Positions 1 to 9,359 of a stretch of DNA of 52,236 nt are shown here, piece by piece. Every line of letters begins with the position of its first letter. Within the stretch, counting starts at the first letter, position 1. The DNA comes from Calycina herbarum. Its lineage: Eukaryota > Ascomycota > Leotiomycetes > Helotiales > Pezizellaceae. The notes under the pieces were generated by a model. The model made no database searches. It saw only the letters and a program-made list of their open reading frames with translations, and was not told the DNA's origin. The stretch is taken from the NCBI GenBank assembly GCA_001414485.1, contig LLEY01000285.1, positions 1 to 52,236 on the forward strand, read 5' to 3'. The translations under genes and the position numbers were made by a program.

Positions 1-139
1 AGTCAGAATACCACGTGACCTCGTGGTTCTGATGTGTCTAGAGCACTCTAGAGCAACGCGTTAAGTTTTGTATATTAATTACATATACTTCCGCATGCGT
101 ATTCCGTTTACGGAAGTGGCGTTTTGTAGCGTATGCTGT

Positions 140-312
140 ATACGTATATATAAAGAGTCCTTTGTATACCGTATACGTATTCCGAATGCGTATATATAAA
201 GAGTCCTTTGTACACCGCATCCGTATTCCGTATACGTATATATAAAGAGTCCTTTGTACACCGTATACGTATTCCGAATACGTATATACAAAGAGTCCTT
301 TATATACATGTG
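140..312 (+). repeat. 46-bp minisatellite array A (4 units)
   Basis: The core AAAGAGTCC recurs at 152, 198, 244 and 290, exactly 46 bases apart. Each unit also contains a near-perfect palindrome around TTCCGAA, of the form ATACGTATTC-C-GAATACGTAT, so single strands could form hairpins. The array ends at the sequence ACATGTGTATATAACTAGG. Confidence 0.9.
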
Positions 313-539
313 TATATAACTAGGTCCTAGGACGTCTACCCAGGACACATATACATATATACACACACATACACATATACACATATATATACACATATAC
401 ACACATATATATACATATAATTTATACCCTTGACTTCTGCCTTCTGCTCTCTTACGTGACCATTTTAACATATATTAATTATATATACTTCCGCATACGT
501 ATTCCGTTTACGGAAGTGGCGTTTTATAGCGTATACCGT

Positions 540-852
540 ATACGTATATATAAAGAGTCCTTTATACACCGTATACGTATTCCGTATACGTATATACAAA
601 GAGTCCTTTATACACCGCATACGTATTCCACATACGTATATACAAAGAGTCCTTTATACACCGTATACGTATTCCGCATACGTATATACAAAGAGTCCTT
701 TGTACACCGCATGCGTATTCCGCATACGTATATACAAAGAGTCCTTTATACACTGTATACGTATTCCGAATACGTATATACAAAGAGTCCTTTATACACC
801 GCATACGTATTCCGAATGCGTATATACAAAGAGTCCTTTATACACATGTGTA
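540..852 (+). repeat. 46-bp minisatellite array B (7 units)
   Basis: The same unit as in array A has its AAAGAGTCC core at 552, 598, 644, 690, 736, 782 and 828. The sequences before it (TTCCGCATACGTATTCCG) and after it (ACATGTGTATATAACTAGG) match those around array A, so a module of about 400-500 bp has been duplicated in tandem. Confidence 0.9.
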
Positions 853-985
853 TATAACTAGGTCCTGGGACGTCTACCTAGGATACATACATATACACAC
901 ACATATATACACACACACATATATATATAATTTATACCCTTGACTTCTGCCTTCTGCCCTCTTACGTGACCATTTTAACAACCTA

Positions 986-1728
986 AGACTTCTAAGTAGT
1001 GTTAATTTCTATAAGATCTTTATAGTCTTTTTTTCTACTCTTTCTATATCGATGCCTATAACTACTCTTCTTCTCTAAGCTTCGTTTATAGTTTCTATTA
1101 TCGATTTTAATTACGTTATTAGTTAATTTATTTAAAGTATTAGGAAAATCCTCTTATATAAGTTCGTCCTTAATACTATTCTTTAGACTATAATAGAATT
1201 ATTCGTATAAAATACTACTAGAATTATAAAGCGTATTTAGTAGCTAAGCCCTTCTATCTAAGTATATATAGAGCTTAAGCTACTTTCTTCTTTATATTAA
1301 TATCCTTAAAAGCCTAATTAATTCTAATCTTAAAGTCTTAAATATTTCTAAACAAGTCTCTCGTCTTTTTAGATATTTAAAGTAAGACTTTTCCTTCTAT
1401 TATCTTATTTTCCTAAAAATCCTCTAAATATAGTTCTAACCAGTTATAAGCTACCTCTTTAAGACAGGTAGACAACTATATAACCTAGTTAGTTTCGCTT
1501 TTAAACTAGGCTATATAAAAGTTTAAATATATAGAAGCTTTTATAAGAAACTTAGCTAACTTCTTAAGCAAGCTATTAAATAGTTTTAGAATTAGAAGTT
1601 TTACTTCCTTATAAAGAGTAGTAACTAGTATAGCTGCGGTGGTTATAGCTAGCTTAGGTAGAGTTGTTTTTAGAGTAGAAGAGGTAGCTAATATATTAGC
1701 GATCTTACTTCGTAGTAGGTACTTAAAG
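986..1728 (-). pseudogene. Gag-region fragment of an LTR retrotransposon (RIP-degraded)
   Basis: On the minus strand this follows directly on an LTR, where gag normally starts. Bases 1235-1728 are nearly identical to the inverted copy at about 3858-4340. The reverse-strand translation contains a Gag-like stretch (residues like YLEDF before a run of charged residues) that is interrupted by many TAG/TAA codons. No open frame of useful length remains. Bases 986-1234 have no partner in the right arm but are equally AT-rich and are probably further gag sequence. Confidence 0.55.
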
Positions 1729-2171
1729 TATAACGAAACTTAAATAGACTAAACAAAGGTAACTAAGTCTTAAAGGTTAGTATATAAGTAAGAAGTATAG
1801 ATACGCTAGGTTATTTACTTATATTAAAGATATTAAATAAGATAATAAGATTAATAACTAAAGTTAAGTACGAAGCTCCTATCTAATAGCAGACGTACTA
1901 GTCTTATATAGAACCTGTCGTTCTAGTTAGAGTCCTATTCTATAGAAGTTCTAAAGATAGAGTCCGAGTCTAATTCTAGAGCTCCTAGAAACTAGACTCT
2001 ATTACCTAACTGCTCCTAACCGATTTATATAATATAACTGTAATAAGATCTATAGATTATATATCTAATATATTCAATTCTCTTTCTAGTTTTCTAGGTT
2101 CCGATAGTGCTTGTCCTGTTAGGGCTTCGCCTAGACTTTACTAGTCACGTGCTAGTATATGATTTATAATA
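1729..2171 (-). repeat. LTR copy (minus orientation, degraded)
   Basis: Read on the minus strand this matches the LTRs at 6462 and 13163 over their whole length, from a degenerate form of TGTTACGAAT to the end CGTTATA. Shared landmarks include the TCTATATAAGAC box and the TTACTTCTTAG/AAGTAAAC region. Differences are mainly transitions. Confidence 0.7.
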
Positions 2172-3403
2172 TCTACGTAGCTCTAGCTCTAGGCAAAGTC
2201 GTTCGTAGCTTCTTCGTTTACTAAGCTATAAGTTTAGCGACTTCGTTTAGCTAATTAGTAATTATTTATAATTGTTTATAATATCTATTATAGGTACTAT
2301 CTTCTTAAATACTAATAGTTATAGTAATTAGCTTTATACTAAGAGTAGCTTTTAAGTAGCTCTTCTTAATCACATCGTTCTATCTCTAGCTAGAGGCTTC
2401 TAAGATTAGCTAATCGAATTTGTTAAGGAATTCGTTAAATAGTCGTTAGCCTTACTTCGTTTAGTTAATCTAGCTAAGTGCTTTTTACTATAGTCGAGGG
2501 TTATAGAACGTTATATAAAGCTGTCTTATAAATTCTAAAACTGTAAACTTACTCTATAAGCAAGCGTATTCTATCTAAGGGAAAATCCTTATAGCTACGT
2601 CTTCTAAGAGTTATCTAAAGATATACTAAACTCTCTCTTTCTCTTCTCTAATCGATAAATTATCTATTTCTAGCTTTACTTATAAAAGGCTCTTTAATTA
2701 AGAAAAGAGGTTAGACGTACTTCTGTTATATCTTTCTTAGTATAGGAGGCAGTGTTTTAGCTTACGATTAGTATTTATAACTAAGGCTAGTATAGAAGTA
2801 GACGTAGGTTATAAAGAGGTGGTTTCGTTCTTTTTAGAGAGAGAAAGTCTTACTTTAAGTCTTATAAGAGCTTCTTCTTATCAGCTAGACAGGTTTACTA
2901 TAGACTAGTTTTAGCTTTTATTAAGAAGCTATATCTCTCGCTACTACTAGTTGAATATATCTATTAACTACTATAGAGGTTCTTATAAAGGTTCTTATAC
3001 GTTTGTAATATTTACGTCCTCTATCGTGTTTATAGTCGTCTACTGTATACTTTAGACTGTCGTGTTTATTCGTTTGTTTCGTATAAAACCGTGTTTTTTT
3101 ATAAAGGATCTTCGTACTTATACCGTATATATAAGAAAGAGGGTTCGTAGAATCTACTATATATAGTTCGTTCGACGTACTTAATAAACGAATATAAGAG
3201 AGGATAAGTTAATTCTAATATTATAAGCTAAATATAAAGAGGTTAATAGATAAGGTTATCTTTATTATAAGAAGAATTAACTAAGAAAGAAAAGAGAAGA
3301 AGTCTATTCTACGTACGAGGAAAGAGGTTTTATACGTAGAAGTTATATATAATTACCGGTTATTAGAACGACGTTAGAACCTCTTATATTAAGGTTACGT
3401 AAG
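2172..3403. other. Unclassified AT-rich centre of the inverted-repeat element
   Basis: This 1.2 kb lies between two head-to-head LTR copies and has no inverted partner. All six frames are full of stops, with CpA-poor composition typical of RIP. I could not recognise a protein family. It is either the original insertion target or a degraded coding part of the composite element. Confidence 0.4.
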
Positions 3404-3857
3404 TGTTACGAATCACGTTATATAGTAAGTAGTCTAGACGGCGCTCTAATAGAATAAGGTATAACATCTAGGAAATAGAAGGTAACATAGGAGGGAATTA
3501 GTAATACAAAGATATTAAAGGATTCTAGGATCTTACTATTAGAAACACGTTAGAGGTTACGTGATAGAAAAGGATTACCTAGGTTAACTAGCGACCTAGG
3601 CGATCCGGTCAACTAGGTCGACAGGCGATTCTATTAACCTAGAAGATACGAAGGTTCTATATAGGACTAGCACGTCTGCTATTTGATAGGAGCTTCGTAC
3701 TTAACTTTAGTTGTTAATCTTATTATCTTATTTAATATCTTTGATATAAGTAACGAGTTCACTTCTAAGTAAACAACCTAGCGTATTTATACTTCTTACT
3801 ATATACTAACCTTTAAGACTTAGTTACCTTTGTTTAGTCTATTTAAGTTTCGTTATA
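3404..3857 (+). repeat. LTR copy (plus orientation, degraded)
   Basis: It starts TGTTACGAATC and ends CGTTATA. It shares the TCTATATAGGAC box, the GCACGTCTGCTA segment and the AAGTAAACAACC segment with the LTRs of the intact-length element at 6462-13624. The first half is more diverged than the second. Confidence 0.75.
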
Positions 3858-4345
3858 CTTTAAGTACCTACTACGAAGTAAGATCGCTAATATATTAGCT
3901 ACCTCTTCTACTCTAAAAACAACTCTACCTAAGCTAGCTATAACCACCGCAGCTATACTAGTTACTACTCTTTATAAGAAAGTGAAACTCCTAGTCCTAA
4001 AGCTATTCGACGGCTTACCTAAGAAGTTAGCTAAGTTTCTTATAAAAGCTTCTATATATTTAAACTTTTATATAGCCTAGTTTAAAAGCGAAACTAACTA
4101 GGTTATATAGTTGTCTACCTATCTTAAAAGAGCAGCTTATAACTAGTTAGAACTATATTTAGAGGATTTTTAGGAAAATAAGATAATAGAAGGAAAAGTC
4201 TTACTTTAAATATCTAAAAAGATAAGAGACTTATTTAAGAACGTTTAAGAGTTTAAGGTCGGAATTAATTAAGCTTTTAAAGATGTTAATATAAAGAAGA
4301 AAGCAGTTTAAGCTCTATACGTACTTAGATAGAAGAGCTTAGTAT
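3858..4345 (+). pseudogene. Gag-region fragment following the plus-strand LTR
   Basis: This is the inverted counterpart of 1235-1728. It begins as the retroelement internal region does (CTTTAAG after the LTR end) and translates into a Gag-like stretch with a Leu/Tyr-rich YLEDF motif, broken by TAG/TAA codons. It stops abruptly where the minisatellite arm begins, so it was truncated or captured rather than being part of a complete element here. Confidence 0.55.
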
Positions 4346-4464
4346 AAAAATAGTCACGTAAGAGGGATAAAAGATAGAAGACAAGGATATATATTATATA
4401 TATGTGTGTATATATCTGTGAGTATATATCCTAGGTAGACGTCCTAGGACCTAGTTATATACAC

Positions 4465-4605
4465 ATGTGTATAAAGGACTCTTTTATATATACGTATACG
4501 GAATACGTATATAGTATACAAAGGCCTCTTTATATATACGTATTCGGAATACGTATACGGTGTATAAAGGACTCTTTATATATACGTATACGGAATACGC
4601 TATAA
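4465..4605 (-). repeat. 46-bp minisatellite array C, inverted (about 3 units)
   Basis: Reverse-complement copies of the AAAGAGTCC core occur near 4473, 4520 and 4566, next to the inverted ACATGTGTATATAACTAGG spacer. This is the right-arm partner of arrays A and B. Confidence 0.85.
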
Positions 4606-4728
4606 AATGCCACTTCTATAAACGGAATACGTATGCGGAAGTATATATAATTAATATATAAAACTTAACACGTTGCTCTAGAGTGCTCTAGATATATCAG
4701 AACCGCGAGGTTACGTGGTATTCTAACT

Positions 4729-5181
4729 AAGCTTAACTTTTAGGTCTATATATACTTAAGTACGTATGTCTAAGTATATTAGATACTAATATATAAATTA
4801 TTTATAATAAAGTATTTTCTTTGGATATTAATTACACTTAATCTCTTATATTTATACTATTTATTTGTATATTATTATAATATTTCTCGTATACGTACTA
4901 AGTATATCTCTTATCTTATTTATAAAAGCGTGCTATATAACCTTACTTCTAGTACTTAAAGCACTTTATAACTACCGCTTCTACTACGTATCTCTTATAT
5001 AAGAAGTACTATACTTTCTATAGTATCTCTCTTAAGTAGAGCCTTCTTACCTCTTTAATTACTACTACCTCTAATATATAGTTTCGTAGAGCTTTAATAA
5101 GTTATTATAACTTCTATAAGTACTTTATCTACTTTTTAATCTATTATAAATATTTAAAAGAGTATAATTAGAATAACTATA
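4729..5181. other. AT-rich spacer, no gene seen
   Basis: This unique AT-rich sequence lies between the inverted-repeat element and the pogo-type transposon. No terminal repeats, reading frames or RNA genes could be supported. The composition matches the RIP block on either side. Confidence 0.5.
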
Positions 5182-5230
5182 ACGTGGTTTATTAGGACCC
5201 CGGTTATATTAGAACCCCGATTAATTTTCC
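5182..5230 (+). repeat. Left terminal inverted repeat of the pogo-type element
   Basis: It pairs with 14160-14208 in inverted orientation. The few mismatches are CpA to TpA changes. Confidence 0.88.
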
Positions 5231-5278
5231 TGAAATCCTACTCTCTAACTTTAACACGCGTTTTTTTAACCTTCTACT

Positions 5279-6461
5279 ATGTCTATTGTTACTAAAGAAT
5301 TAAAAGTTATTCTAGCTATTAAGGTAATTCGAACATCTAAAAAGCTAAGTCGACAGAAAGCTATAAAGATCTACGGAATACCTTATTCTATACTTAATAA
5401 TAGAATAAACAGCTACCTTCCTCTAGCTAACCGTCGACTAGCAAACCTTAAATTGTCTAAGGTAGAAGAAGAAGTGATTATTCAGAATATACTTAATATA
5501 GATTCTAGAGGGTTTACACCTTAGCTAGCTAGTATAGAAGATATAGCTAATTTCATCCTCGAGTCGCGAGAAGGAAAACGCGTCGGCAAGCTCTAGGCTT
5601 ATCGATTTATATAACGACAACTAGAGTTAAAGACACGTTTTAATCGCGTTTATAACTTCTAAAGGGCCTTATACGAAGATCCTAGCCTAATTAGCGCGTG
5701 GTTCTGACTTATATAAAATATAAGAGCGAAATACAGCGTTTTAGATTACGATTTCTATAACTTCGACGAAACAGGCTTTATAATAGATGTGATTTGCCCT
5801 ATAATAGTTATTACACATATAGATCGACGTAGCAGAGGCAAGGCAGTTTAGCTAGGTAATCGGGAATAGGCTATAGCAATTACTTATATCAATAGCGAGG
5901 GTTAGGATATCCCTCTATTTTTAGTCGTCTAAGAGAAGAATCATCTTATAAATTAGTATATAGACGGCGGCCTCCTATATAACTAGGTTATTAAACTAAT
6001 AAGTAACAGATAGATAAACAACGAGATAGGTCTAGAATAGCTGAAATACTTCGATAAGTATACTACTGCTTAAGCAAAGGGTCTATATCGAATACTAGTA
6101 TTAGATAGATATAAGAGCTACGAATCGGCCGAATTCTAAGAGTACTATAAGGTATATAATATTATAACTCTTAGACTACCTCTCTATTCGTTCTATCTAA
6201 CCTAGCGACTTAATATTAAGTGTTTTAGTATATTAAAACGAGCGTACAGTCGATAGATTAAGACGTTTATTAAAGCTTATATTAACTATATTACTAAGGT
6301 AGAGTTCTTTCTAGCCTTTATAGTAGTATATAAGGAATCTATAATAGTCTAAAACGCTTAAGCTAGATTCCGTAGAGCTGGCCTAGTACCTTTTAATCTA
6401 TAAGTAGTGATTTCAAAGCTTAATATAAAGTTATAAACTCTAACACCCTCTAGACCCTCTA
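5279..6461 (+). pseudogene. pogo/Fot transposase, N-terminal and DDE part (RIP-inactivated)
   Basis: A DDE-superfamily transposase starts at the ATG at 5279. The first 81 codons are open and form a helix-turn-helix region (residues about 20-60, SRQKAIKIYGIPYSILNNRI) of the psq/CENP-B kind. Beyond 5522 the same frame continues with many TAG/TAA and one TGA. The first catalytic Asp is visible in NFDETGF (about 5760) and the second in LVLDRYKSYES (about 6097-6130). The third, normally in a QPLD-like motif, reads LNIKCF, so Asp has become Asn by a RIP-type G-to-A change. The frame is cut at 6461 by the nested retroelement and resumes at 13625. It cannot make active protein. Confidence 0.85.
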
Positions 6462-6923
6462 TATTACGAATTATATATTAGTACGTAACGAAGTGAAGTC
6501 TAGTCGACGCTCTAATAGGACGAGCACTATTGTAACCCTAGAAGGAAGAAAGGATTAGATGTGGTAAGACATATAATCCTAGGATCTTATTACAGTTATA
6601 TCACGTGACCCGGTTAGGAGTAGTCAGGTAATAGAGTCCAGTTTTAAGGAGCCCTAGAAATGGAGTCGGACTCTATCTTCAGTACTCCTGCTAAGGAGGA
6701 CTCTAATATAAACGAAAGGTTCTATATAAGACTGGCACGTCTGCTATTAGATAGGAGCTTCGTGCTTAACTTTAGTTATTAATCTTATTATCTTGTTTAA
6801 TATTATTAATATAAGTAACGAGTTCACTTCTAAGTAAACAACCTGGCGTATCTGTACTTCTTACCTGTATACTAACCTTCGAGACTTAGTTATCTTTGTT
6901 TAGTTTGTTTGAGTTTTGTTATA
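6462..6923 (+). repeat. 5' LTR of the Ty3/gypsy element
   Basis: It starts TATTACGAA where the 3' copy has TGTTACGAA, a G-to-A change, and ends TTATA. It contains the TCTATATAAGAC box around 6721, a likely TATA/transcription start region. Same length as the 3' LTR. Confidence 0.9.
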
Positions 6924-6974
6924 CTTTAAGCACCTGCTTAGAAGTTCAGTCGCTATAGCCCTAGCAACCCTCGC

Positions 6975-7920
6975 CGCAGCAGCTAGCCTAAATGCTAGTC
7001 GAGTTAACGTCGTAGGAATATCTAGAAGTGCGACCGGAAAGACACCTGCTAGTATATAGTTAACTAGGAACGACGACAATGTTAGTATACCGGACGCCTC
7101 CGAGCCCTATAGGGTCGAAGCACTTAAGTCTATTAAAGTTAAGATACTAGATACGTATCATAGGAAGCGAAAGGAACTCGACTTATTCCTTCTCTAAATA
7201 GACATCTACTTTAACTTTAACTTCGATAAGTTCGAAGGTAATTATAACTTACGAACTATCTTTGCTATCTTCTACCTTAGGGGAGCAGTATTAGAATAGG
7301 CCTAGCTATACTTAGAGGACTTTTTTAAGAATAAGGATAAAGACGGAAAGATAGAATTAACTAAGATTATATTTAAATCTTAGAGAGGATTTAAGGTAAC
7401 TATTAGAAAAGTCTTTAGAGACTTCGATACGATCTAAACAGCTATATATAAGCTTTTAGAATTACGTTAGACCGGATTAGTAATAGATTACGCTAATGAA
7501 TTTTAACGTTATAGAACGAAGTTAGGATAGGATGCTATCGCTCTTATAGAACTCTTTTATAGAGGATTAAAGATATATATCTATAAAGAAATAGCTAAAT
7601 AGAATATGTAATTCTTAACTATTACGGGTATAATTAAGGAAGTCGTCTAGCTAGACAACTGCCTATATAAATTTAGAAAGAGTAACCCTAGATACGGGGA
7701 AAAGAGTAAAGGGTTAGAGAAGTAGAAGCACTCTTATACTAATAAACATAGTAAGGAGGCAAACGCTATACAGAAGAAAACCTTTCTAAAGAAAGGAGGA
7801 CTTTCTTAGAAAGAGCGAAATCGTCGACGTAAGTAGAACTTGTGTTATAATTATAGCCTACTAGGTTATAGAGTAAATAAGTGTAGTAAGAAGAAAGACT
7901 CTAAGAGAAAGAAATAAATT
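6975..7920 (+). pseudogene. gag region of the Ty3/gypsy element
   Basis: The translation downstream of the 5' LTR gives a Gag-like protein with stops. It runs from the start ALATLAAAAS-like region through an FEGN...LRTIFAIFYLRGAVLE segment to a basic tail. Near 7840-7895 lies a CCHC-type zinc knuckle whose second Cys is now Tyr (CYNYSLLGYRVNKC) and whose His is Tyr, both explained by G-to-A/C-to-T changes. Gag would package the element RNA into cytoplasmic particles; this copy cannot. Confidence 0.7.
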
Positions 7921-7989
7921 AATACTACTGTTTAATAACAGATAGCCTTAACTAATCGTATTAAACTTATAGATAAAGAGCTTAAAGTA

Positions 7990-9350
7990 CGAGGATATAG
8001 AACTTAGATTAAAAATATCGAAGAAACCAGTAGTGTTTAAGACACTGATAATAATAGAGATCTACTCCTTAAAGGATATTACGATATATAATTAGTAATA
8101 GAATCCGAATAACTTCTTTAAATAAAATATAAATCACTACTATCGACTAGTTCTTCGGAGACATCGGACTTATCTTCTAGTTTAGAAGGAGAAATAAAAA
8201 ACGAAGACCTCGAAGTTAGAGAAACTTAGGCCTTCCTTAGAACCTTTAAATAAGGAAATCGATAAATATATATTAATAATCAGAAACTAGACTTCTAGAG
8301 TCTTTATACTATATAGAGAGTTAACTTAACTATCTTAATAATATATATAGTTATAAGAAATAACCCTAAAATAATAACTCTGGTTAGCCTAATTACTAGG
8401 CGAGAAACTATTAAGAGTAAAGAACCTATATATAACTAACTACGAGTTAAGAGACCTACTTATCCTAAGGTTAGAGACGTGTAGAAGGTATACGATATTT
8501 CAGAGGAAACTAGTACGTAGACATAGCAAGTCCCGACGGGATTTAAAGGACGAATCAAAACCCTCTTTCGTAGAACAGTACTTAAAAACGTCGTACTAAA
8601 AGAATTTAAGTAATATATTATAGTCGCGTTAATTAGAGAGGATAGAATAGTATTTAGAGAATACAGTTCGCTAAAGTTGTTTAGTATACTATTCTAAGAG
8701 CGAAGGGAGCTCGATATTACTAAATAGACTAAAACGGAACTAGAAGAATTTTACTATCCCTTAGTAGGAGAACTGTGGTTTATAGAAACAGTTTAAGAAA
8801 CAATAGTATAATAGATACGATATAAACTAAGCCCGATCTTAGACTAGTTATTACAAAAGCAGTTCGAAGAAATATTACTAGAACCTACTAGAATAGTAGA
8901 ATATTATCAGATATACGAAGTAGTATTATTAGACGATAAAGTAGTAGTATTCTTTCCTTAGTCTCGGATTTAGGCAGTTAAGGAAAAGAACTTAAGAGAC
9001 TATATATTCAGGGTTTACTATATAAAACCAGAGATAAGTATACTAGAGGCTACTTTAGATTATTTATATATAGAAGAGCTATAGTCTATAGAAGCTATTA
9101 TAGAAACCAGTTATAAATAGATCTAATACAATTGTAAACGAATACTAAAACGATTTATAAGAGGAATTCCTAGGATAATAAGAATCCTAGAATATAGATT
9201 AATATATAAGGTAGTATACGCCGATAAAGAGAGAGTGAGATTCTTTCTATAGTATAAAGACGGAGAAAGACGAAGTTATAATCGCGAAAATCGATCTTTT
9301 AAAGTCTAATATATTAAAGCAAAGTTAGACGCTACGTCGGGAGAAAGACA
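7990..9350 (+). pseudogene. Long region between Gag zinc knuckle and protease (function unrecognised)
   Basis: About 1.35 kb separates the zinc knuckle from the protease motif. The translation is protein-like in one frame with interspersed TAG/TAA codons. It has segments rich in Glu, Leu and Tyr, such as ELDITK, EEFYYPLVGELWF and RYKLSPILD, followed by a basic stretch RILKRFIRGIPRIIR. I do not recognise a family. It may be a C-terminal Gag extension or an extra domain of this element lineage. Confidence 0.4.
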
Positions 9351-9359
9351 GTTAGTAAT

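Larger units (their letters stand above)
1..4728. mobile_element. Long inverted-repeat composite element with minisatellite-bearing arms
   Basis: The first 60 bases reappear inverted at the right end, finishing at 4728: the outer end reads AGTCAGAATACCACGTGACC on the left and AGTTAGAATACCACGTAACC on the reverse of the right. The inversion continues through a spacer, a 46-bp minisatellite and a short ATATAC-rich tract. It then runs into an LTR-gag fragment, 1235-2171 on the left and about 3404-4340 on the right. The left arm is longer because the minisatellite module is present twice (about 66-470 and 471-985). Most mismatches between arms are C/T or G/A, as RIP would give. The left edge coincides with the window edge, so the true left end may lie outside. 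I know no named family with this layout; a terminal-inverted-repeat element that trapped LTR pieces, or an inverted duplication, would both fit. Confidence 0.6.

Noticed and set aside
140..852. CRISPR-like regular repeats
   Set aside because: There are no unique spacers: the whole 46-bp unit repeats, and this is fungal DNA.
456..857. 133-codon open frame, and opposite-strand frames, across the minisatellite
   Set aside because: The frames arise because the 46-bp unit happens to lack stops. The protein is only the repeat read in rotating frames, on both strands.
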